Source: Candidatus Omnitrophota bacterium
Lineage (GTDB): Bacteria; Omnitrophota; Gorgyraeia; Gygaellales; Profunditerraquicolaceae
Length of the DNA: 40,974 nt
Assembly (NCBI GenBank): GCA_028718245.1
Contig: JAQUME010000004.1
Span: forward strand, 1-40,974
Direction of reading: 5' to 3'
Position 1 is the first letter of the stretch; each line of letters begins with the position of its first letter. The position numbers and the translations under genes are program-made. Positions 25,914-34,058 of this stretch are shown here, piece after piece. The notes below the pieces were generated by a model. That model was not told the origin of the DNA. It did no database searches and saw only the letters and a program-made list of their open reading frames with translations.

Positions 25914-25921
25914 GGAAGAGG

Positions 25922-26044
25922 GTGCCTGACCTGAAGAAGCTTAAAAGAATATCCGGGGTCATACCCAAGACTGACCTGAAAAATATCCTGGAGAAAATGA
26001 AGAAATACTTTGCCGAACATCCCGAAGAATTGGAAAATATCTAG
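25922..26044 (+). CDS. 40-residue small ORF in the signalling cluster
   Basis: A short open frame starts at GTG 25922, with AGGAAGAGG directly upstream, and ends at TAG 26044. It lies between the fourth receiver and the methyltransferase gene. The peptide is basic at the start (DLKKLKRI), has a central helix LKNILEKMKKYFAEH and ends acidic (PEELENI). The family is not recognised. A good ribosome site and fit in the operon favour a real gene, perhaps a small partner of the receiver. Confidence 0.45.
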   Translation: MPDLKKLKRISGVIPKTDLKNILEKMKKYFAEHPEELENI

Positions 26045-26061
26045 TGTTTAAGGAGAGCAAA

Positions 26062-26796
26062 ATGGCAGCCAAAGACCAGATGTGGAGGAGGGAGGACCTT
26101 AGCAAGCGTTTTCTGGAGGGGGTAAGACGGGCAATCCCGCTTGCCGATTACCAGATAAGAATTATTCTTTTACTGATCGGCAAGACAATTCCTAAAGCCG
26201 CCAGCTTCCTGGATCTAGGCTGCGGGGACGGCATACTTGGCAGGGCCATACTCTCGCAATATCCTAAAGCCCGGGGGGTCTTTCTGGATTTCTCGCCTAC
26301 TATGATAGAGGCGGCGCGTAAAAAGTCCCCTAAGAATAAAAAACTATCATTTTTTACGCAGGATTATGGAAAGCCATCCTGGGTCAATGCTATTAAGGGA
26401 TCCGGGAAGTTTGATGTAATTGTTTCCGGCTTTTCCGTGCATCACCAGCCCGATAAAAGGAAGAGGGAGATCTATAAAGAGGTATTTGGCTTGCTTAATC
26501 CGGGAGGATTATTTTTGAACCTCGAGCATGTGTCTTCTCCTTCACCCAGGTTACAGCGCATCTTTGACGAATTCTTCGTTGATTCCCTGTATAGTTATCA
26601 TCGCAGGATAGGTTCGGGTAAAACGCGGGGAGAGATAGCCAGGGATCATTATAAGAGCCCGCTTAGAAAATCCAATCTTTTATCACCCCTCGATATCCAG
26701 TGCTCCTGGCTTAGGAAGATAGGTTTCAAAGAGGTGGATTGCTATTTAAAGGTATTTGAACTGGCCCTCTTCGGCGGCATCAGGCCGGGAGAATAA
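26062..26796 (+). CDS. Class I SAM-dependent methyltransferase
   Basis: A 244-residue methyltransferase; ATG 26062 is chosen because TAAGGAG precedes it. SAM motif I is FLDLGCGDGILG, the acidic end of β2 is in VFLDFSP, and the post-motif region is FDVIVSGFSVHH. The overall look matches UbiE/Methyltransf_25-type enzymes that methylate small molecules or lipids. No chemotaxis CheR features are seen, despite the signalling neighbours. The substrate is unknown. It ends the signalling cluster; a promoter-like region follows. Confidence 0.82.
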   Translation: MAAKDQMWRREDLSKRFLEGVRRAIPLADYQIRIILLLIGKTIPKAASFLDLGCGDGILGRAILSQYPKARGVFLDFSPTMIEAARKKSPKNKKLSFFTQDYGKPSWVNAIKGSGKFDVIVSGFSVHHQPDKRKREIYKEVFGLLNPGGLFLNLEHVSSPSPRLQRIFDEFFVDSLYSYHRRIGSGKTRGEIARDHYKSPLRKSNLLSPLDIQCSWLRKIGFKEVDCYLKVFELALFGGIRPGE

Positions 26797-26828
26797 GCAT
26801 ATTTTCAGTATCTTTCGTTAATTAGATG

Positions 26829-26834
26829 TATAAT
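26829..26834 (+). promoter_or_regulatory. Probable -10 box of the NiSOD gene
   Basis: A perfect TATAAT preceded by TG lies 21 bp upstream of the NiSOD start, in an AT-rich gap of 58 bp. No good -35 box is seen at the expected distance. Confidence 0.4.
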
Positions 26835-26854
26835 TATTTTTTAAAGGAGGTAAT

Positions 26855-27307
26855 ATGAAAAGAACCGCGTTTTCATTAGCGCTGTTTTTATTTATTACTA
26901 CTCAGGCCTTCGCCCATTGCCAGATCCCCTGCGGCATCTACGATGATGAAGCCCGCATCAAGATGATCTCCGAACATATTACGACGATCGAGAAATCCAT
27001 GAATAGTATCATTGAATTGTCGGGAGCAAAGGTTATTGACTATAACCAGATCGTGCGCTGGGTCAACAACAAGGAGACGCACGCAACTTATATCCAGGAT
27101 ATAGTTTCCGAATATTTCATGTATCAGAGATTGACTCCCGTTGCCCGGTCCGACGCCAAGCTTTATGCGGATTATATTAACCAATTGACCCTGCTTCACC
27201 AGATTGGTGTTTACGCGATGAAGGCCAAGCAGGGTCTTGACCTTTCCAATGTTCAAAAGTTACGCCAGCTCCTAGAAAACTTCAAAAAGGCGTATCTCAA
27301 AAAATAG
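26855..27307 (+). CDS. sodN: Exported nickel superoxide dismutase
   Basis: A 150-residue precursor of nickel superoxide dismutase, which turns superoxide into O2 and H2O2. The nickel hook HCxxPCGxY is at H21-C22-Q-I-P25-C26-G-I-Y29. It follows a standard signal peptide (MKRTAFSLALFLF to QAFA), so cleavage after A20 would expose H21 as the mature N-terminus, the residue that binds nickel through its amino group. The rest is a four-helix protein as in known NiSOD. In Streptomyces a short propeptide is removed by a separate SodX protease; no sodX is seen here. The product should be periplasmic. AAGGAGG precedes the start. Confidence 0.9.
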   Translation: MKRTAFSLALFLFITTQAFAHCQIPCGIYDDEARIKMISEHITTIEKSMNSIIELSGAKVIDYNQIVRWVNNKETHATYIQDIVSEYFMYQRLTPVARSDAKLYADYINQLTLLHQIGVYAMKAKQGLDLSNVQKLRQLLENFKKAYLKK

Positions 27308-27349
27308 GCCTTTTATTCACCGGGGAATAAGAATCGTAAGGAGGGAAAG

Positions 27350-27715
27350 ATGCTTATCTTCATCAGGATCGTCGGGATCTACATGGCGGTAATGGGAGCG
27401 CTAATACTGCTTGTGCCGAAGTGTTTTGGCAAGATCGTAGATTTTTTTATGATAGGTAAAAGAATATACCTGGCCGGATTCTTACGCCTTGCGCTGGGAT
27501 TCATTTTTGTGGTTACCGCCTGGCAAAGCAGGCAGACAGTGTTTATTTATTCGCTGGGAGTATTGATCATTATGGGAGGCACCCTGCTCTTTGCCTTCAG
27601 GAAGGATACGATCAAAGCCATGGTCAGCTGGCTGGATAGCAGGCCGGCTGGTTTTATCCGTTTTTGGGGGGTCGCGGCAGCCGCCTTTGGCGCGCTTATC
27701 ATATATTCGGCGTAG
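27350..27715 (+). CDS. Small inner-membrane protein
   Basis: A 121-residue protein with three or four hydrophobic helices (about 3-22, 45-60, 65-85, 100-120) and a GGAGGG site. It begins MLIFIRIVGIYMAVMGALIL. I do not recognise a named family with confidence. It sits between NiSOD and an exported hemerythrin. Its last 20 codons and the following 100 bases are repeated near 34.1 kb in front of rubrerythrin, where the coding part is degraded. That duplication is the main point of interest. Confidence 0.7.
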   Translation: MLIFIRIVGIYMAVMGALILLVPKCFGKIVDFFMIGKRIYLAGFLRLALGFIFVVTAWQSRQTVFIYSLGVLIIMGGTLLFAFRKDTIKAMVSWLDSRPAGFIRFWGVAAAAFGALIIYSA

Positions 27716-27831
27716 GAAGAACAGCTACGGCCCAGGCAGCGTCTCACCAGGTAGAATAAAGTCAGAAAAAAAAGAGAATTTGCCGGTTTATCGAACCTGC
27801 GCTATAGGCTAATATAAGCTATCGGCAAATT
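27698..27831 (+). repeat. Leader repeat, copy 1 (before hemerythrin), with inverted repeat
   Basis: A stretch covering the end of the membrane-protein gene and the gap to hemerythrin is closely repeated at 34104-34235. Shared blocks include ATCATATATTCGGCGTAGG, TAGAATAAAGTCAGAAAAA and GAGAATTTGCCGGTTTA. It contains a perfect inverted repeat, AATTTGCCG (27777-27785) and CGGCAAATT (27823-27831), just before the ribosome site. TTGCCG (27780) and TATAGG (27803), 17 bases apart, could be a promoter inside the dyad. Confidence 0.75.
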
Positions 27832-27844
27832 AAGGAGGAATAAA

Positions 27845-28543
27845 GTGATAAGGAGGAGACTGATTCTGCCCGGGTTATTAACAACCCTTTTTGCCCTAAC
27901 TGCCGGATTCAATAATCTGTCCGCCCAGCAGCCCTCAGATCAGGAAGGCAATATTGCTGTTTCTCCTATAGAGGATCTTATGCGCGAGCACGGGGTATTA
28001 AGAAGGATCCTTTTGATATATGAGAAAGAGCTGAAGGGTATGGATAATGACAAAAATCCCCAATATGATGTCATTTTTAAATCCGCCAATATTATTCATG
28101 AATTTATCGAAGGCTACCATGAGAAGCTGGAGGAGGATCATATCTTCCCGATTTTTGAGAAAGCGGTAAAGCTGACAGACCTGACAAAGACATTGCGGGA
28201 ACAACATGAAGCCGGCCGTAAGCTTACCCGGGAAATTTTACGGTTTTCAAAGGCAAAAGAAACCGGAAGCAAAGATAATCCAAATGCTTTAGCCGGGAAT
28301 TTGCGCTCATTTATCAAGATGTACCGGCCTCATGCCGCCAGGGAGGATACCGTTTTGTTACCCGCCCTGCGTAAATTTATCTCCGAAAAGGAATATGACG
28401 AATTAGGGGATAAATTTGAAGATAAGGAACGGGAGTTATTCGGCGAAAATGGCTTCGAAAATATAGTAAAGGAAGTCGAAGATATAGAGAAGTCTCTGGG
28501 CATCTATGAATTATCGCGGTTCACGCCCGCGGGAAAGCTTTGA
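27845..28543 (+). CDS. Exported hemerythrin-domain protein
   Basis: A 232-residue precursor starting at GTG 27845 with AAGGAGG upstream. The signal peptide (RRRLILPGLLTTLFAL to LSAQQ) indicates a periplasmic location. The mature part is a hemerythrin HHE four-helix domain with di-iron ligands spread as expected: REHG in helix 1, HEFIEGYHEKLEEDHIFP in helix 2, LREQHEAG in helix 3, and MYRPHAAREDTVLLP in helix 4. Such proteins bind O2 or sense it. It sits with NiSOD in an oxygen-defence group, and its leader is shared with rubrerythrin. Confidence 0.87.
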   Translation: MIRRRLILPGLLTTLFALTAGFNNLSAQQPSDQEGNIAVSPIEDLMREHGVLRRILLIYEKELKGMDNDKNPQYDVIFKSANIIHEFIEGYHEKLEEDHIFPIFEKAVKLTDLTKTLREQHEAGRKLTREILRFSKAKETGSKDNPNALAGNLRSFIKMYRPHAAREDTVLLPALRKFISEKEYDELGDKFEDKERELFGENGFENIVKEVEDIEKSLGIYELSRFTPAGKL

Positions 28544-28566
28544 ATATAAAATGTATCTTAAAATAC

Positions 28567-28595
28567 TTGCGATTTTAATCTCTTTGCACGATAAT
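28567..28595 (+). promoter_or_regulatory. Candidate sigma70-type promoter of the H+-ATPase gene
   Basis: TTGCGA (28567-28572) and GATAAT (28590-28595) are 17 bases apart, each close to the -35 and -10 consensus. They lie about 57 bp upstream of the P-type ATPase start. Confidence 0.4.
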
Positions 28596-28652
28596 GGGAT
28601 TAATCAAACAGGAGAGATGGAATAGTAGCCCTGCCCACAGAAAGGCCGACGC

Positions 28653-31124
28653 ATGATCCGGAGAGGAATAAAGCCCGAGACAAGCTCCGCGCCACTACAG
28701 CAGAAACCCCCCTCAGTCGAAGAGATACAAAAAACATTGCAGACATCCCCTTCCGGCCTTAGCCAGGCCGAGGCGCGGCAGCGTGCCGGGCAATACGGCT
28801 ACAACGAGCTCATCGAAAAGAAAGCCAGCTTCTTCCTTAAATTCCTTTCCTATTTCTGGGGCCCGATACCGTGGATGATCGAGGCAGCGGTGATCCTTTC
28901 GGCGCTGGTCCGTCACTGGGCGGATTTTTCTATCATATTGGTCCTTTTATTGATCAACGCCATCGTGGGGTTCTGGGAGGAATTCCAGGCGGGTAACACG
29001 ATAGACGCCCTGAAAGCAAAGCTGGCTATAAAGGCCAGGGTTATGCGGGAGGGCGCCTGGCAGAGCATACCCGCCAGAGAGCTGGTGCCCGGGGATTTTA
29101 TCCGCCTGCGTATAGGAGAGATCGTTCCGGCGGACGCGGTATTGTCCGGCGGGGATACCATAGAGGTTGATCAATCCGCTTTGACGGGGGAGTCCCTTCC
29201 CGTGGAGCGTAAGCCGGGGGATATTGTCTATTCGGGATCTATCGTCAGGCGCGGGGAGATCGAGGCCTATGTCTACGCTACAGGCGCCAAAACTTACTTT
29301 GGAAAAACCGCGCAGCTTGTCGAGGAGGCGCATACAGTCAGTCATTTCCAAAGAGCGGTATTGAAGATCGGCGATTACCTTATTATCATCGCCCTGGTCC
29401 TGGTCGCCCTTATCCTGGTGGTCGCCCTATTCCGGGGGGAGCATATGCTTATGATACTGCAGTTCTCCCTGATATTGACGGTTGCGGCTATCCCCGTGGC
29501 TATGCCGACGGTATTGTCCGTTACGATGGCGGTGGGGGCCAGGATATTGGCGCTTAAACAGGCGATAGTCACTAAATTGGCAAGTATAGAGGAACTGGCG
29601 GGCATAAATGTGCTCTGCTCCGATAAGACCGGCACCCTGACGCAGAATAAACTGACTCTCGGCGAGCCTTTTACCGTGGAAGGCATAAACCGTGATGCCA
29701 TCATACTCAACGCCGCCCTGGCATCACGGGAGGAGGATGAGGATCAGATAGACCTGACGATACTCAGAGGGCTTAAAGATAAAGAAGAGACGAAGGCTTA
29801 CCGTATTGTTCATTTTATGCCTTTTGATCCTGTCCAGAAACGCACGGAGGCCAGCGTTACAGGGCCTGATGGCCGGACATTTTGGGTTACCAAAGGCGCG
29901 CCGCAGGTCATTTTGGCCTTGGCGCTTAACGCGGATAAGATAAGGTCCCAGCTGGATAAGGTTACCTCGGAGTTTGCCTCCAGGGGTTTCCGGTCATTGG
30001 GCGTAGCCCGCGCCGACCAGGAAGGCAAATGGCAGTATCTTGGGGTCATTCCCATGTTCGACCCTCCGCGCGAAGATTCCAAGGAAACTATTAAAACAGC
30101 CGAAGATATGGGTATAGATGTGAAGATGCTTACCGGTGACCAGATGGTGATCGCTAGGGAGATAGCCGGCCGCCTTAATTTGGGCACCAATATAATGGAC
30201 GCCAGCCTCTTCGGAGATATCAAACATCATGAGTCGGCGCAGCTTGGGGAGGCTATCGGGAAAGCCGATGGGTTCGCCCAGGTATTCCCTGAGCATAAAT
30301 ACCATATCGTTGATGTCCTGCAGCAGCGGGGCAATATCGTGGGGATGACCGGGGACGGGGTCAATGATGCCCCGGCATTGAAGAAGGCGGATGTCGGAAT
30401 TGCCGTATCGGGAGCCACTGACGCCGCGCGCGCCGCCTCCGCCATCGTGCTTTTGGCCCCCGGGCTTTCCGTGATAATCGACGCGATAAAAGAGAGCCGT
30501 AAGATATTCCAACGTATGAACAGTTATGCCATGTACAGGATCGCCGAGACGATCCGCGTGCTGCTCTTTATGACCCTCTCCATACTAGTGTTCAATTTCT
30601 ATCCCGTCACGGCGATCATGATAGTTTTGCTGGCCATACTTAATGACGGGGCGATCATCTCCATTGCCTATGACCGGGTCCGCTATTCCGGCAAGCCGGA
30701 GGAGTGGAATATGCCTGTTGTGCTGGGAATGGCTACTGTGCTGGGGATAGCCGGGGTAGTGGCTTCTTTTGGGCTCTTCTATCTGGGCGAACGGGTCTTT
30801 CATTTGAACAGGGTAATGATCCAGTCGTTGATGTATCTGAAGCTTTCCGTAGCCGGGCATATGACCATATTCGTGACCAGGACACGCGGCCCATTCTGGT
30901 CCTTCCGGCCATCCGGGATATTGCTTGCTGCGGTCCTGGGGACCCAGGTAATCGCCACCCTCATAACCGTTTACGGGCTGTTCATGTCCCCGATAGGATG
31001 GGGTTGGGCGTTCTTCGTATGGGCTTACGCCTCCGCCTGGTTCTTATTCAATGACCGCCTCAAGCTTTTAGCTTACGGCATTTTCGATAAAAGTCATTCG
31101 GGCCTGCTGGCTAAAAAACAATGA
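28653..31124 (+). CDS. P3A-type plasma-membrane H+-ATPase
   Basis: An 823-residue P-type ATPase that would pump protons out using ATP. Motifs in order: actuator LTGESLPVE, phosphorylated D324 in CSDKTGTLTQN, nucleotide domain KGAPQ, hinge MLTGDQ and GMTGDGVNDAPALKKADVGIAV. The membrane segment AILNDGAIISIAYDRV places an aspartate (D665) where plant and fungal H+-ATPases have their proton carrier, which separates it from calcium or metal pumps. No long C-terminal autoinhibitory domain is seen. An AtpZ-like protein follows. With the upstream GABA module it suggests that the cell faces acid or pH stress. Confidence 0.92.
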   Translation: MIRRGIKPETSSAPLQQKPPSVEEIQKTLQTSPSGLSQAEARQRAGQYGYNELIEKKASFFLKFLSYFWGPIPWMIEAAVILSALVRHWADFSIILVLLLINAIVGFWEEFQAGNTIDALKAKLAIKARVMREGAWQSIPARELVPGDFIRLRIGEIVPADAVLSGGDTIEVDQSALTGESLPVERKPGDIVYSGSIVRRGEIEAYVYATGAKTYFGKTAQLVEEAHTVSHFQRAVLKIGDYLIIIALVLVALILVVALFRGEHMLMILQFSLILTVAAIPVAMPTVLSVTMAVGARILALKQAIVTKLASIEELAGINVLCSDKTGTLTQNKLTLGEPFTVEGINRDAIILNAALASREEDEDQIDLTILRGLKDKEETKAYRIVHFMPFDPVQKRTEASVTGPDGRTFWVTKGAPQVILALALNADKIRSQLDKVTSEFASRGFRSLGVARADQEGKWQYLGVIPMFDPPREDSKETIKTAEDMGIDVKMLTGDQMVIAREIAGRLNLGTNIMDASLFGDIKHHESAQLGEAIGKADGFAQVFPEHKYHIVDVLQQRGNIVGMTGDGVNDAPALKKADVGIAVSGATDAARAASAIVLLAPGLSVIIDAIKESRKIFQRMNSYAMYRIAETIRVLLFMTLSILVFNFYPVTAIMIVLLAILNDGAIISIAYDRVRYSGKPEEWNMPVVLGMATVLGIAGVVASFGLFYLGERVFHLNRVMIQSLMYLKLSVAGHMTIFVTRTRGPFWSFRPSGILLAAVLGTQVIATLITVYGLFMSPIGWGWAFFVWAYASAWFLFNDRLKLLAYGIFDKSHSGLLAKKQ

Positions 31125-31174
31125 TTCCGGGGGGAAAGTTTTTTTCTGACTGGCCCCTAATAGGGGGGGTTGCC

Positions 31175-31435
31175 ATGGATGCGGATAAGAATAAAAATAC
31201 TTGGAAGATGGTGCAATTGGCCGGGCTGGGTTTTTCTATTCCCTTTGAAATAGCCGCGGGGCCTTTTATCGGGTACTTTATAGGCGTCTTCCTGCGGGAC
31301 AAATTCGGGGTGCACAGGTATTTTATCTACGTCTTTATTGTCCTGGGTTTTATCGCCAGCATAAGCAATACGGTGATGATAATCACGGAGATGATCAGGA
31401 TCCAGGAAGGGGAGCGCGACAAAACCAGAAAATAG
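31175..31435 (+). CDS. AtpZ/AtpI-like small membrane protein
   Basis: About 86 residues from ATG 31175, preceded by a GGGGGGG site; the open frame reaches back to 31121 but that part is overlap with the ribosome site. Two membrane helices with the signature FEIAAGPFIGYFIGVFLRDKFG match the AtpZ/AtpI family, which assists assembly of, or Mg2+ supply to, F-type ATP synthase. No F-type genes are in the window; instead it directly follows the P-type H+-ATPase, which is unusual. Confidence 0.75.
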   Translation: MDADKNKNTWKMVQLAGLGFSIPFEIAAGPFIGYFIGVFLRDKFGVHRYFIYVFIVLGFIASISNTVMIITEMIRIQEGERDKTRK

Positions 31436-31455
31436 TCAGCAAGGAAATTGAATAT

Positions 31456-32682
31456 ATGCGTAAAATTCTGCCGGAAAGATCAAAAGATGCATCGGGGGCA
31501 AACCAGGCGATAATTGCCGGATGGCCGAAGCTCTTATGGGATATGGCCAATAAACCGGTTATCCCGAATATGTTGTTGCTCCCGATCTTTTTAACCTTGA
31601 CGCCGGTTGCTTGTTTTGCCCACGAGGCCTACGTTTTGCCGAGGGAATTCTTCTGGAAAGTCATGCGCAGCCCCCCGGACCCCCGCGCGCTGGACGCCCT
31701 TAAAAAACCCCAGGATTTCCATATTTTCGTTACAGTAGTAGCGGGCGTATCGGCCTTTCTTTTCCTTAATTTCCTTTTCCGGCAGACATCTTTAGGCAAA
31801 AAGCTGCACGCGGGCATCGAAAAACTGGCCCCGGCAGGCCCGGTATTCGTGCGCCTGGCTATTGCCGCGGCATTCTTTATTTCCGCAGCCAGCGGTTGTT
31901 TCCTGGGGACGGAGCTTAAGCTGGCCCAGTTACCGGCAGGACCGCTCGTAAAGATGCTCTTGTATGCCTGCAGCATTTCGATATTTTTCGGGTTTCTGAC
32001 GGAGCTGGCCGGGTTCTTATCCCTGGCCGTCTTTGTCACCGGTTTTACGGTATTTGGCGGGTATATGATGACCTATTTTAATTATCTTGGAGAGATCATC
32101 GTGCTGCTGTTTTTTGGCTTGAGGCATTGGTCTTTCGATGCGGCCTTATTCGGTAAGCTGCGCGGTTGGCGGGAGCGTCTTGATATTTACTCCACGACCA
32201 TCGTGCGCGTTTTCTACGGTATAGCGCTTATGTATGCGGCCATAACCGTCAAGTTCCTTCATCCTGATCTTACGGTCAAGGTTGTGAAAGACTGGCACCT
32301 GACGCAGTTCCACTGGCTTTTTCCCTCCGATCCGCTGCTGGTTACCTTGGGCGCGGCGCTTGCCGAAGCCATCATCGGGCTATTCATAATCATCGGGTTT
32401 GAGCTGAGAGCTACCGTCATAATCAGCTTATTTTACATCACCCTCTCCCTGATGTATTTCAGGGAGATCGTCTGGCCGCATTTCATGCTTTACGGCATAT
32501 CCCTCAACCTTATCGTGGAGCCGGAAAGATTCACCTTTGACCATATTATATTTGCCAGGCACCGCAAGCACTGGTGGAGGCACATGCTCGGCAAACCCGT
32601 CCCTTCCGGAGACAATGCCTCTTTGCGTAAAAAAAGTCAGCAAAAACAGAATCATCAGATTTACACAACTGTTAATCTCTAA
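31456..32682 (+). CDS. Polytopic membrane protein, possibly DoxX-like
   Basis: A 408-residue inner-membrane protein with about eight or nine hydrophobic helices after an N-terminal cytoplasmic segment of about 35 residues. The second half (RVFYGIALMYAAITVKF, ALAEAIIGLFIIIGFE, TLSLMYFREIVWPHFML) resembles DoxX-type proteins. The first outer loop has HEAYVLPREFFW, with a histidine next to the membrane. The C-terminal tail is basic. No catalytic motif is recognised. It sits between the ATPase pair and the YHS flavoprotein, so a role in redox or ion balance is possible but unproven. Confidence 0.65.
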   Translation: MRKILPERSKDASGANQAIIAGWPKLLWDMANKPVIPNMLLLPIFLTLTPVACFAHEAYVLPREFFWKVMRSPPDPRALDALKKPQDFHIFVTVVAGVSAFLFLNFLFRQTSLGKKLHAGIEKLAPAGPVFVRLAIAAAFFISAASGCFLGTELKLAQLPAGPLVKMLLYACSISIFFGFLTELAGFLSLAVFVTGFTVFGGYMMTYFNYLGEIIVLLFFGLRHWSFDAALFGKLRGWRERLDIYSTTIVRVFYGIALMYAAITVKFLHPDLTVKVVKDWHLTQFHWLFPSDPLLVTLGAALAEAIIGLFIIIGFELRATVIISLFYITLSLMYFREIVWPHFMLYGISLNLIVEPERFTFDHIIFARHRKHWWRHMLGKPVPSGDNASLRKKSQQKQNHQIYTTVNL

Positions 32683-32696
32683 TAAAATGCATCAGA

Positions 32697-33752
32697 ATGT
32701 TTAAAGACCCCGTTTGCGGAATGGAAGTGGAGAATGAGCGGCTCTCCTTTGAGTTTGAGGGCAGAAGATACTTTTTTTGCTCCCGGGGCTGCCTGGAAAA
32801 ATTCAGGAATTCCCCGAAAGAATCTCTCGGTAAATATATATATGACCTGCTCATTATCGGGGCCGGTCCGGCCGGACTTACCGCCAGCATCTACGCCTCC
32901 GTCCTGAAAATAGATACTTTCCTGCTTACACAGGATTTTGGCGGCCAGGCCGTCGACAGCGCCGGCATTAAGAATTATATGGGATTTGATTTTATAAGCG
33001 GCAAGGAGCTCGTAAATAAATTCGAGCAGCAATTCCTGCGCGAGCATTATCTGGCGCACAGGATAGACGAGGCCATCGGGATAAAGAGGCAGGGGGAGTT
33101 TTTTGAAATACAGGCTAAAGAAACAAGGAAAATGCTCGCGCGCGCCCTGATCATTGCCACGGGAATGAAGCGCAGGGCCCTGGGCATACCGGGGGAAGAA
33201 AGGCTGTTGCGCAGGGGAGTTTTCTATAATCTGGTCCAGGATGCCGCGTTATTCAAGGGTGCCGATGTAGTTGTCGCGGGCGGAGGCAATTCCGGGGTCC
33301 AGGTATCCATCGAGCTTAAAAATCTGGGGTGTCGCGTTTGGCTGATATCAAAAGGCAAGCTTATTGCCGACGCGGGAGACATCGAGCGCCTCAAAAGCAG
33401 CGGCAAGGTGGATATCCTGGAAGGTTTTGAAGTTGTCGAGATCCGGGGAGAAGATAAAGTCGAATGCGCCGTAATCCAGGCTGCGGATGCCTCGGTGACA
33501 AAAGAGATCCCCTGTAAAGGGGTATTTATCGAGGTGGGGTTCCTGCCTAACACCGAGTTTTGCCGGGATCTAGTCGGCCTGAATGAAAAGGGGGAGATAA
33601 AAATAAAGCCGGACTGCTCCACCGGAGCTGAAGGCATATTCGCCTGCGGAGACGTGACCGATTGTTTTGGAAAAAGGATAATCATCGCTTCGGGGGAAGG
33701 TGCCAAGGCGGCCTTAAGTGCGAAAAAATATCTTTTAAGCAGGAAGAAATAA
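32697..33752 (+). CDS. YHS domain fused to a CxxC-less thioredoxin-reductase-like flavoprotein
   Basis: A 351-residue fusion. Residues 1-47 are a YHS metal-binding domain (DPVCGMEV, then FFCSRGCLEKF) with C7, C28 and C32. From about 49 it is a class II flavoprotein disulphide reductase like thioredoxin reductase: FAD motif IIGAGPAGL, FGGQAVDSAGIKNYMGF, ATGMKRRALGIPG, NAD(P) motif VVAGGGNSGVQ, and GIFACGDVTD. The redox pair CxxC normally found after GVxY is replaced by N178-L-V-Q181, so classic thioredoxin reduction is not possible. It could instead reduce a metal held by the YHS domain or a partner protein. It is 14 bases after the membrane-protein gene. Confidence 0.85.
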   Translation: MFKDPVCGMEVENERLSFEFEGRRYFFCSRGCLEKFRNSPKESLGKYIYDLLIIGAGPAGLTASIYASVLKIDTFLLTQDFGGQAVDSAGIKNYMGFDFISGKELVNKFEQQFLREHYLAHRIDEAIGIKRQGEFFEIQAKETRKMLARALIIATGMKRRALGIPGEERLLRRGVFYNLVQDAALFKGADVVVAGGGNSGVQVSIELKNLGCRVWLISKGKLIADAGDIERLKSSGKVDILEGFEVVEIRGEDKVECAVIQAADASVTKEIPCKGVFIEVGFLPNTEFCRDLVGLNEKGEIKIKPDCSTGAEGIFACGDVTDCFGKRIIIASGEGAKAALSAKKYLLSRKK

Positions 33753-33769
33753 GGATAAGGAGGTGCAGT

Positions 33770-33940
33770 ATGTGGGGACAAATGGGAAGTCAGGGGATGA
33801 ACATGGGTTATGGTATGAATTACGGCATGGGTATCGGCATGTTGATATGGCTGGGTATAATTATCTGGCTTGTTATCTTTACGGTCCTTGTGCTGACCAA
33901 AATGGACAAGATTATCCAGTTGCTCGAAAACAAAAATTAG
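33770..33940 (+). CDS. 56-residue Met/Gly-rich single-pass membrane protein
   Basis: ATG 33770 follows AAGGAGG by six bases. The first 25 residues are rich in methionine and glycine (MGSQGMNMGYGMNYGMG), then comes one hydrophobic helix (MLIWLGIIIWLVIFTVLVL) and a short cytoplasmic tail (KMDKIIQLLENKN). Methionine-rich segments outside the membrane can bind Cu(I) or other soft metals. It lies directly after the YHS flavoprotein and may be its membrane partner. The family is not recognised. Confidence 0.65.
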   Translation: MWGQMGSQGMNMGYGMNYGMGIGMLIWLGIIIWLVIFTVLVLTKMDKIIQLLENKN

Positions 33941-34058
33941 CGGGAGAGAGATCATTCTTACTTAATCCCACGTTAATATTATTTCCTGATTTAGGAATTC
34001 TGCTACGCGGTCTTCCAAAAAGATAGGTTTCGTCAGGAATAATAAATCACATAACAAC

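Noticed and set aside
33224-33955. 243-codon frame on the minus strand
   Set aside because: It is antisense to the YHS-flavoprotein and the Met-rich peptide; low-complexity Ser/Pro/Thr content is typical of a shadow frame.
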